Part shown: positions 45,112 to 51,821 of the stretch, one piece after another
Layout of the letters: the number at the start of each line of letters is the position of its first letter
Numbering within the stretch: the stretch's first letter is position 1
Source: Sedimentisphaerales bacterium
GTDB taxonomy: Bacteria; Planctomycetota; Phycisphaerae; Sedimentisphaerales; Anaerobacaceae
Assembly: GCA_016932835.1 (NCBI GenBank)
Contig: JAFGCD010000057.1
Span: forward strand, 1 to 64,000
Direction of reading: 5' to 3'
Length of the DNA stretch: 64,000 nucleotides
Notes under the pieces: model-generated
Database searches by the model: none
What the model was told of the DNA's origin: nothing
The model's input: only the letters and a program-made list of their open reading frames with translations
Program-made: the position numbers and the translations under genes

Positions 45112-46023
45112 CTATGCAATGGTTTTTTCTTCGATCAGTTCATGTATCATATCAGCGATGCCTTTGTCTGTCGGCTCGACATCCTTGCTCTCCTTGGCCG
45201 CCAAAACGACACTTTGAATCCGGTGCACCTTGGTCGGCGAGCCGCTCATTCCGCACCATGACAGGTCGGCCTCGAGCATATCAAGGTCCCACTGCTTTAT
45301 CAGCAGGCCCTTCTTCTCCATATCCCCGCACTTATGTTCGACAAGCTCGGCTATGTCCGTGTCTTTGGCGTCGGGGTTCTCATTTCTGATTTGCTGTTCG
45401 ATCTCAATCGGCGTCTGCGCCTTCTTGAGCTTCATCATTCGTCTCGCCGCGGCTACCCTGGGCTCGTTTGCATCGCCGATGACTGTCAAGAGTACGGGCA
45501 GCTCGGCCTTGACCTGCTGCCAGCCGTTGCCGATATTTCGCTGCGCTGTAATAGTCCTTCTCGAAAGCTCGATAAGCTGTTCGACGTAAGTAATCTGGGT
45601 AATTCCGAGTTTTTCCGCCAGTTGCGGGCCTACCTGCGCCGTGTCGCCGTCGATTGCCTGCCTGCCGCAGAGAACAATGTCGTAGTCGAGCTTCCTGACC
45701 GCGCAGCTCAGGATGTAACTCGTTGCCAGCGTGTCACTTGCGGCACATCGCCGGTCGGTAATCAGGATCGCATCGTCGGCGCCGCGATAAAGCGCATCCC
45801 GCAGCACCGCCGCCGCGGCCGGCAGACCCATCGTGATAGCGGTCACGTGTCCGCCGAACCGGTCCTTTATCTCGACCGCCGTTTCGAGGGCATTCAAGTC
45901 TTCCGGGTTGAATATCGCCGGCAACGCAGAACGTTTCACCGTCCCGTCCTCGTTCATTACATCGCCCGTAATTCGTTTCGTATCAGGCACTTGCTTGATT
46001 AGCACTACACAATTGTAACCCAC
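45112..46023 (-). CDS. etfB: Electron transfer flavoprotein subunit beta
   Basis: A 303-residue protein starting at GTG with AAGGAG 8 bases upstream. It has the ETF-beta blocks NCVVLIKQVPDTKRI, FNPEDLNALETAVEIKDRFGG, GADDAILITDR, DIVLCGRQAIDGDTAQVGPQLAEKLG and the C-terminal PTKVHRI. The chain is about 50 residues longer than the shortest homologues through an insertion near residues 210-245. It is the first gene of the etfB-etfA-acyl-CoA dehydrogenase-HAD operon and has its own promoter. Confidence 0.96.
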   Translation of the reverse strand: MGYNCVVLIKQVPDTKRITGDVMNEDGTVKRSALPAIFNPEDLNALETAVEIKDRFGGHVTAITMGLPAAAAVLRDALYRGADDAILITDRRCAASDTLATSYILSCAVRKLDYDIVLCGRQAIDGDTAQVGPQLAEKLGITQITYVEQLIELSRRTITAQRNIGNGWQQVKAELPVLLTVIGDANEPRVAAARRMMKLKKAQTPIEIEQQIRNENPDAKDTDIAELVEHKCGDMEKKGLLIKQWDLDMLEADLSWCGMSGSPTKVHRIQSVVLAAKESKDVEPTDKGIADMIHELIEEKTIA

Positions 46024-46125
46024 TGAAAATCTCCTTGCCTGTCAATCCGGTCATCCCGCCAAACAGGCCCCGAATCCATAACACAGCTTCAAAATAGAGC
46101 ATCTTTGATTTCAAGAGGAATGAGT

Positions 46126-46153
46126 AGTTTACAGAGAATCACCCCTAAGTCAA
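46126..46153 (-). promoter_or_regulatory. Sigma70-type promoter of the etf operon
   Basis: On the minus strand TTGACT (46153-46148) and TAAACT (46131-46126) are 16 bases apart. The transcript would start near 46119, about 95 bases before the etfB GTG. Confidence 0.6.
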
Positions 46154-46220
46154 CCCCAAAATTGCCGGGCTTTACGGCAGGATGTGCACTTATGGAACCG
46201 CAGGAAGGTTGCCTTGCAGA

Positions 46221-46589
46221 CTATTTTTTGACCAGCGGCCCAATATAGACAATCAGCAGGAATATAGAGACAATCGCAATGACCGTTCCGAGTATCCACA
46301 TGAGCTTGTCTTTCAACGACATCGGCTGGAATGTGCTGGTGCGGGGGTCATATTTACCCCATGAGACGCCGGTCCAGTATCTTTCATAGAGATAGTACAT
46401 TATCATTCTTGTGGAGTGGTGATAGACCACAATCAATGTCGCGATTAGCGGGGCGTTTTTCTGTGTGGGCGGGACAACCAGGACAATAAAATACGCTCCG
46501 ATCCAGGTCCATACTACTCCGATCACCCGCCAGACAAGCGATTTGACGATAGTACGTCGTCTAAGCTCCATTACTTCGGATCCGGCCAT
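46221..46589 (-). CDS. DUF2061 membrane protein
   Basis: A 122-residue protein with three hydrophobic segments (about residues 17-37, 44-62 and 98-119). The DUF2061 signature is RRTIVKSLVWRVIGVVWTWIGAYF near the N-terminus, followed by YHHSTRMIMYYLYERYW. The family's function is not established. It lies 21 bases after the aquaporin-GTPase gene on the same strand and is probably co-transcribed with it, so it may belong to the same PadR-controlled group. Confidence 0.82.
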   Translation of the reverse strand: MAGSEVMELRRRTIVKSLVWRVIGVVWTWIGAYFIVLVVPPTQKNAPLIATLIVVYHHSTRMIMYYLYERYWTGVSWGKYDPRTSTFQPMSLKDKLMWILGTVIAIVSIFLLIVYIGPLVKK

Positions 46590-46610
46590 AGGTTTCTCCG
46601 TTGAAAGTTT

Positions 46611-48542
46611 TCAGATTTTTTCCGCATATCTGAATGTCGGTTGAGGTCTGCCAGGGCGAAGAGAACTCGTCCCATATGTCTGCACGGAAAGGTCTCCGGA
46701 ATAATCGTGCAGCATATCGAGGGTTATCTGTTGGAGTCTATCAGGGTCCATCTCCACGCGGGCGTTGAATGTCATATCGGCGGTCCGGCTTACTTGAAGC
46801 GATTCGGCGCTCTGTTGAATCAGGACCGCTCCGTCGGTGGCTGTCAGATTGGCCGTTAGGCTGCCGTCTGTTGTTGACAAAAACAGTTTGATGTGGCCCA
46901 CCTGGGCATTGACTGACCGCAGCCGATCGCGGATTGCTTCAAGATAGCCTCTGGCGAAAGCGGGCCAGTCAAAATCCTCCTTGGCACGTAATCCAAAACG
47001 GGCATTGAGCCAGCCGAGCACTGCTTCGCCCTCGGCATAGGTGTCGTAGTCGATATCCAGTATCCACCTGCCAGATTCGCCTGTGTTTATTACTTCACTC
47101 AGCCAGCGTTCCACGCCATCGCCGCTTCTGCAGGAAATAAAGGAAATATCTCTGCCAGGGAATTGTCGCGACAGGAGAGTCTTCAATTGCTCTCGTGTTT
47201 CGGAGTCGAGCAGGTCGCTTTTGTTGACCACTATTCGGTCTGCTTCTTCAATTTGTTTTCGATAGATGTAGGCCGCGCTTGGATGTAACTGACTCTTGTC
47301 GTTGCCGAGGATTTCCATAGCCCTGGCAGGGTCGAGCAGTACCGACAGCGGCCCGACCGAAAACAAGTCTGCGTAACGGTCCTTAATCGGTTGGATAATT
47401 GTAGCCGACAGGTCCGTGCAGCTTCCCACAGGTTCGGCCAGCAGGACATCCACACTGTCCGGTTTCCCGCAGAGACTGCGGGCCGCGTCCAGCAGGCCCT
47501 TGAAGTTGCAGCAGAAGCAGCTTCCCGCAACCTCACTGACAGTTAGTCCGTGGGAACTGAGCATCTGAGTATCCACCAGATCCGGTGCTTGATCATTCGT
47601 GACGAGTCCTACTCGTTTGCCTGATTTGATAAGCTCTCTCGCAGCTCGATACAGCAGCGTCGTTTTGCCCGCGCCGAGAAATCCGCCTGCGAACAACAGC
47701 TTCACACGTTTCATAGAATCCCCTTCAATTTGTCGTCGTAATCCGAGGCCTATCAGGGCTTCATACGCATATGCGCCCCCGGCAGCTCCGACTATTGGGG
47801 CCAGTATGTAAACCGTGAAGAAGCCGCCCCTCGGCCCCGGTATCGCTATCGCTTTCCAGCCGGCCATGTACGCGACCAGTCTCGGCCCGAAATCCCTCGC
47901 CGGGTTGAAACAGGCCTGTGTCAGCGGCGCGATAACGGAAATAAGACCGGCTATTACAAGCCCAATCAATATTGCCTGCGCGCCTTTGGGAGTCGAATTC
48001 CGCTTGTCTGTCAGTGCGAATACGAAGAATGCCAGCAGGCCTGTTCCCGTAACCTCAGCGAAGAATGCGACGGTTTGGCTTACGCAATCCTGGGGCCAAC
48101 TCATATCCCTCGCCACCGCAGGGTTCGGGAAGTATTCGCCGTAAACCATAGCGGAGAGTTCGCTGCCGGCTTGGCCCCTGACTATCGAGTTGCTCTTCTC
48201 GAATGCCCTGATGGGTCCGCTGAAGATTACGTAGAGAAGCCCTGCGGCCAGAATGGCGCCGAGGAGTTGAGAGGCCAAATATCGGGGCACTTTTCGCAAA
48301 GGAAACGTCCGCTTAAGAGCAAAAGCAACCGTGATTGCGGGGTTTATATGTGCGCCCGATACAGCCGCGACGGCATAAATCGCCAGGCCCACCGCCGCGC
48401 CCCAGACTACCGCCACCTGCCACAAGCCGCTCTGGCTCTGCGTCAGCACTGCCGCGTGGACCACCCCTGTGCCGAAAAACACCAAAATAAACGTTCCGAC
48501 GACCTCGCCAAGGCTCTCGCATAGCCACGCTTGCTGCTTCAT
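46611..48542 (-). CDS. Aquaglyceroporin (MIP) fused in frame to a COG0523 (CobW-type) GTPase
   Basis: A 643-residue open frame from the ATG at 48542, which overlaps the padR stop by 4 bases. Residues 1-270 are a six-helix MIP channel with two NPA boxes (HINPAITV near 67 and CFNPARDFGPR near 213); the Asp after the second NPA is typical of glycerol-type channels. Residues 280-643 are a COG0523 GTPase: Walker A GGFLGAGKTT (286-295), the metal-binding CxCC (Cys342, 344, 345) and NKSDLL. COG0523 proteins deliver metals such as zinc or cobalt. The join (about residues 268-280) has no linker, and a good internal start exists at 47714, so separate GTPase translation is likely too. Metal or metalloid handling is an inference. 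Confidence 0.8.
   Translation of the reverse strand: MKQQAWLCESLGEVVGTFILVFFGTGVVHAAVLTQSQSGLWQVAVVWGAAVGLAIYAVAAVSGAHINPAITVAFALKRTFPLRKVPRYLASQLLGAILAAGLLYVIFSGPIRAFEKSNSIVRGQAGSELSAMVYGEYFPNPAVARDMSWPQDCVSQTVAFFAEVTGTGLLAFFVFALTDKRNSTPKGAQAILIGLVIAGLISVIAPLTQACFNPARDFGPRLVAYMAGWKAIAIPGPRGGFFTVYILAPIVGAAGGAYAYEALIGLGLRRQIEGDSMKRVKLLFAGGFLGAGKTTLLYRAARELIKSGKRVGLVTNDQAPDLVDTQMLSSHGLTVSEVAGSCFCCNFKGLLDAARSLCGKPDSVDVLLAEPVGSCTDLSATIIQPIKDRYADLFSVGPLSVLLDPARAMEILGNDKSQLHPSAAYIYRKQIEEADRIVVNKSDLLDSETREQLKTLLSRQFPGRDISFISCRSGDGVERWLSEVINTGESGRWILDIDYDTYAEGEAVLGWLNARFGLRAKEDFDWPAFARGYLEAIRDRLRSVNAQVGHIKLFLSTTDGSLTANLTATDGAVLIQQSAESLQVSRTADMTFNARVEMDPDRLQQITLDMLHDYSGDLSVQTYGTSSLRPGRPQPTFRYAEKI
47712..47725 (-). 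promoter_or_regulatory. Internal ribosome-binding site and start codon for a free GTPase
   Basis: On the minus strand AAGGGG (47725-47720) lies 5 bases before an in-frame ATG (47714-47712) at residue 277 of the fusion. Translation from here would give a 367-residue COG0523 GTPase beginning MKRVKLLFAGGFLGAGKTT, the normal length and opening for that family. The site suggests two ancestral genes whose stop codon was lost, or two products from one frame. Confidence 0.6.
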
Positions 48543-48931
48543 CGCGCAATCTCCATGGCTTCCTGCGCGTGGCTGAGCAGGTCGTCGAGCATCTCTCGAT
48601 ACTCCTGCAGGCTGTCGAGCCACCGCGACAGGCAGGTCCGGCCGCGAGGAGTCAACTTGTATATTCTCTTCGCCGGCCCGCTGTGCGAATCACTCTCGGT
48701 TGAGCAGAGCAATCCCTCCTTTTCCATTCGCTTCAGCAGTCGGTACAGGCCGGTGTAGTCCGGCCCGCGCTGCTTGAAGAAGCTGAAGCTGCATAACTCT
48801 CTGTCGATTGCGTACCCGTGCAGCCCTTCATCGCTGGCCTCCAGCACCGTCAGCACGGCAGGGCGAAGCATCCGGTCGAGCGATTTGCCCGAACAGATAC
48901 ATTTATTCAGTTTGATTTCACTATTAGACAT
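48539..48931 (-). CDS. PadR-family transcriptional regulator
   Basis: A 130-residue protein. The winged helix is seen in LRPAVLTVLEASDEGLHGYAIDRELCSFSFFKQRGPDYTGLYRLLKRMEKEGLL, with the PadR-typical DYTGLYRLLKRMEKEGL recognition and wing region, then RIYKLTPRGRTCLSRW. A Cys pair (KCICSGK) lies before the domain. Its stop overlaps the channel-GTPase start by 4 bases, so it is the first gene of that operon and likely its repressor. The promoter places the transcript start at or next to its ATG, so the mRNA is probably leaderless. The ligand is unknown; the N-terminal Cys residues could sense metal or redox state (inference). Confidence 0.9.
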   Translation of the reverse strand: MSNSEIKLNKCICSGKSLDRMLRPAVLTVLEASDEGLHGYAIDRELCSFSFFKQRGPDYTGLYRLLKRMEKEGLLCSTESDSHSGPAKRIYKLTPRGRTCLSRWLDSLQEYREMLDDLLSHAQEAMEIAR

Positions 48932-48966
48932 GCTCCAATAGTAAGCGGCTTTCTAATAGTGGTCAA
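48920..48966 (-). promoter_or_regulatory. padR promoter with three ACTATTRG operator half-sites, leaderless start
   Basis: On the minus strand TTGACC (48966-48961) and TACTAT (48943-48938) are exactly 17 bases apart, and only six bases separate the -10 box from the ATG. ACTATTAG lies in the spacer (48960-48953), ACTATTGG over the -10 box (48942-48935), and the inverted CTAATAGT just inside the coding region (48927-48920). Binding of PadR to these would block its own operon (inference). Confidence 0.55.
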
Positions 48967-49093
48967 GCTCTATCTCTAAAAAAAACGCGACTTTTTGTGC
49001 TCGCCTTATACCCTGAGATTCAACTAAACTGCCGCCTTGAAAACGTCGATTTTCTCTTGTGCAAGGCCTTTTTAAGGAAAGTCCGGATTTTCT

Positions 49094-49121
49094 TTGACAA
49101 GGACGCAAGTAAGTTGATAAT
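49094..49121 (+). promoter_or_regulatory. Sigma70-type promoter of the Ser/Thr kinase gene
   Basis: A perfect TTGACA (49094-49099) and GATAAT (49116-49121) are 16 bases apart. The leader to the ATG at 49215 would be about 85 bases. The rest of the 48967-49214 gap holds no gene I can see. Confidence 0.6.
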
Positions 49122-49214
49122 TGGCGCGATAAGCTTTGTTATCGGATGTGGATGGGTGAGGATTAGCTGATTTACTCAGCTCTATGCATCTGGCGCTTCA
49201 TCCAGACAGGAAGA

Positions 49215-50441
49215 ATGGCTACAGCAGAAACTAATTACGATACCATATTTGGAAAGCTTGCAACCGAGCACGGGTTATGTACCGATGAGGAATTGAAGCA
49301 CTCCCTGGCAGAACTCAAAGTGCGGAGCCAAACCAATCCGATAATGCTCAAGGACGTCATGATTGAGCTGGGTTTCATCACGCCCACCCAGGCCGGCCGG
49401 CTAAAAAAGAACATCAGGGAAAGCAAAGCCGTAGCCACGAAAATCCCCGGCTACAAGGTCATCGGCAAAATCGGCGCCGGAGCGATGGCGTTTGTATATA
49501 AGGCCAGGCAGCTCAGTCTCGACAGGATTGTAGCCATAAAGGTGCTTCCCAAACGTTTCACCGAGAATCCCGAATACGTCGAGCGATTCTACAAAGAGGG
49601 CAAGGCCGCAGGAAAGCTAAACCACCCAAACATTGTCCAGGCCATCGACGTCGGTGAGGCAGGCGGGTATCACTATTTCGTAATGGAATATGTCGAGGGA
49701 AAGACAATTGCCGACGACCTCACATCAGGGGGCGTTATTCCCGAAGCAGAGGCAATCGACATAATAATTCAGGTCGCCAATGCCCTCAAGCACGCACATG
49801 CCCAGGGGTTGATTCACCGCGACGTAAAGCCCAAGAATATAATGATCAACAAAAACGGCGTCGTGAAGCTTGCGGATATGGGCCTGGCAAGAGAGACAAC
49901 CGATATAGAAGCTGCCCAGAGCGAAGCGGGCAAGGCATACGGAACACCATACTATATCGCGCCCGAACAGATTAGAGGAAAAATCGACATAGACGGAAGA
50001 GCCGATATCTACGGCCTCGGCGCAACCTTCTACAATATGGTGACGGGGAAAGTCCCCTTCATGGCGGAGGATTCCTCGGAAGTTATGAGGAAGCATCTCC
50101 GGGAGAAGCTCGTCCCGCCGGACCATATCAATACCGCCTTGTCCGGCGGCGTCTCGGAGGTCATCGAGATAATGATGGCCAAACGCAGAGAGGACCGCTA
50201 CAAGAACGTAGAGGAGCTGCTGCTGGATCTCGAGGCCCTCAAGAACGGCCAGCCCCCCTTGCGGGCGCACAAGAGGTTTGACGTCTCTATGCTCGAACAA
50301 TTGGAGTCTGGCGAGGACGTTGTCGATACCGAGGAAGTATATGACGACGATGCCGTGGCGAGCTACAAGATAGCGGTTCTGATTCTAAGTACCGTAGCGG
50401 CGATCTTCTTCCTTATCATCGTTCTTCTGCTCGTGTTTTAG
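49215..50441 (+). CDS. Membrane-anchored Ser/Thr protein kinase (Hanks type)
   Basis: A 408-residue protein. Residues 1-75 form a helical N-terminal region. The kinase domain covers about 80-345: Gly-rich loop IGKIGAGAMAFVYKA, VAIKV with the ATP-binding Lys109, catalytic HRDVKPKN at 201-208, ADMGLA (Asp221, with Met in place of the Phe of DFG), and GTPYYIAPEQ. A short acidic stretch follows, then one C-terminal membrane helix (about 382-406) that leaves almost nothing outside, so the kinase faces the cytoplasm without an external sensor. All catalytic residues are present. Planctomycetes carry many such kinases. No cognate phosphatase is nearby. Confidence 0.93.
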   Translation: MATAETNYDTIFGKLATEHGLCTDEELKHSLAELKVRSQTNPIMLKDVMIELGFITPTQAGRLKKNIRESKAVATKIPGYKVIGKIGAGAMAFVYKARQLSLDRIVAIKVLPKRFTENPEYVERFYKEGKAAGKLNHPNIVQAIDVGEAGGYHYFVMEYVEGKTIADDLTSGGVIPEAEAIDIIIQVANALKHAHAQGLIHRDVKPKNIMINKNGVVKLADMGLARETTDIEAAQSEAGKAYGTPYYIAPEQIRGKIDIDGRADIYGLGATFYNMVTGKVPFMAEDSSEVMRKHLREKLVPPDHINTALSGGVSEVIEIMMAKRREDRYKNVEELLLDLEALKNGQPPLRAHKRFDVSMLEQLESGEDVVDTEEVYDDDAVASYKIAVLILSTVAAIFFLIIVLLLVF

Positions 50442-50649
50442 CCTGCGGGCACTTCAAAAAAGCTGTCGCGGATTTCTTTTGAGACGGTTAAGTTATTCTG
50501 CTTGTTGCCGGTCTTCTGCATACACAGACCTGCCGGCATCGGTATTTCTCCCTTGACGATTTGCGGCGGCAGGGTTATTCTTCGCCAGGGTGGTCGAAAG
50601 TAGTCCTGTTGGCGGTCTTGGTTTTTTCTGTTGGATGGAAAGCGGTTTT

Positions 50650-51690
50650 ATGCCGAAAGGCGGTGCACATTTCACTCCCGAAGAGCTTGTCCGGGTGCTT
50701 AGCCATTACGATATCGGTGTCGTTCATAAGGCCGAAGCTGTTTCCGCGGGAAATCGGCGGGTCCCCAAAATGGTCTTTTTGTCTGAGAAGGGCAAGTTTT
50801 TTCTAAAACGCCGGTCTCGGAGCAGGAACGACCTGAAATGGGTAACCTTTGCTCATGCGGTTCAGAGTTATCTGGCCAAAGACGGTTATCCTGCTGTTTC
50901 TCTCGTAACTACGCGCGACGCCGGCAGCACCGTATTGCAGATCAATCATCATGTCTATGAGATGTTTGAATTCGTTACCGGCAGTCGATACGACGGCTCG
51001 GCTGAACAGACACTCGATATTGGCAGGCGGTTGGCAGGGCTTCATCGTCGGCTGGCGGACTTCAAGAGCGACGCAAGGCCGCCTCAGGCCTGCTTTCACG
51101 ATTCAGCGACCGTTCGCAGGCATCTAAAGACGCTCGGCTCGGACAGGCTCGCCGGACCGGATCGGCAGATGCAGGTTACGGCTGAGGCCCTGATGCCGCT
51201 CTATAACGGATCGAGTGCCCGCGTTAACCAGTGCGGATTCGATTCGTGGCAAGAGCAGATAATACACGGAGACTGGCATCCGGGAAATATGCTTTTTAAC
51301 GACGGCAGAATAGCCGCAGTGCTGGACTTCGACTCTGTTCGTCTTGCGCCGCCGGTAATCGACCTTGCCAACGCAATGCTGCAATTCTCGATAGTGGGCG
51401 GTAGGCCTAATCCTGCCGAGTGGCCCGACTACTTCGATCAGAACAAGCTGCTTGGCGTGCTGGCCGGATATCGCCAGGTCATCGAACCGGACCGAAACAA
51501 GCTGAATGCACTGGTGGACCTGATGATCGAGACGATGATTGCCGAGGCCGTCCTGCCGGTCGTCGCAACCGGATTCTTCGGCAACCTCTCCGGACTCGAT
51601 TTCCTGAAGATGATCCTCCGCAAAGCAAAATGGCTCGACGATAACAGAGAAAAGTTGGCACAGTGTATCATCGCGTCGGGGATAAGCTAA
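50650..51690 (+). CDS. APH/CHK-like aminoglycoside-type phosphotransferase
   Basis: A protein of about 346 residues from the ATG at 50650; a GTG at 50590 and an ATG at 50635 are in-frame alternatives, and none has an outstanding ribosome-binding site. It has the kinase-like APH fold: GKFFLKRRSRSRND holds the ATP-binding Lys, IIHGDWHPGNMLF is the Brenner motif with the catalytic Asp, and AAVLDFDSVRLAPPVIDLANAM carries the metal-binding Asp. The family phosphorylates small molecules such as choline, homoserine, sugars or aminoglycosides. The neighbourhood gives no hint of the substrate, so a resistance role should not be assumed. Confidence 0.82.
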   Translation: MPKGGAHFTPEELVRVLSHYDIGVVHKAEAVSAGNRRVPKMVFLSEKGKFFLKRRSRSRNDLKWVTFAHAVQSYLAKDGYPAVSLVTTRDAGSTVLQINHHVYEMFEFVTGSRYDGSAEQTLDIGRRLAGLHRRLADFKSDARPPQACFHDSATVRRHLKTLGSDRLAGPDRQMQVTAEALMPLYNGSSARVNQCGFDSWQEQIIHGDWHPGNMLFNDGRIAAVLDFDSVRLAPPVIDLANAMLQFSIVGGRPNPAEWPDYFDQNKLLGVLAGYRQVIEPDRNKLNALVDLMIETMIAEAVLPVVATGFFGNLSGLDFLKMILRKAKWLDDNREKLAQCIIASGIS

Positions 51691-51821
51691 GTCGCGGATA
51701 TTTCTACTTCTGTTTGTCGGCATCGGATTGGATAGGCGAGAAAGGCAGGCGTAGAAAGGGCCGGCGTGGATACAAGCCGGCCCTGGTGTGGTTCCTTTTA
51801 GTTGTCCGATGGTGATTGCCC

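Noticed and set aside
44042-46023. Electron-bifurcating ETF
   Set aside because: The two subunits sit with an acyl-CoA dehydrogenase, not with FixC/FixX or a bifurcating dehydrogenase, and nothing in the sequence points to bifurcation.
50650-51690. Possible aminoglycoside-resistance gene
   Set aside because: The APH fold is broad; the catalytic motifs alone do not indicate antibiotic substrates, and there is no resistance context.
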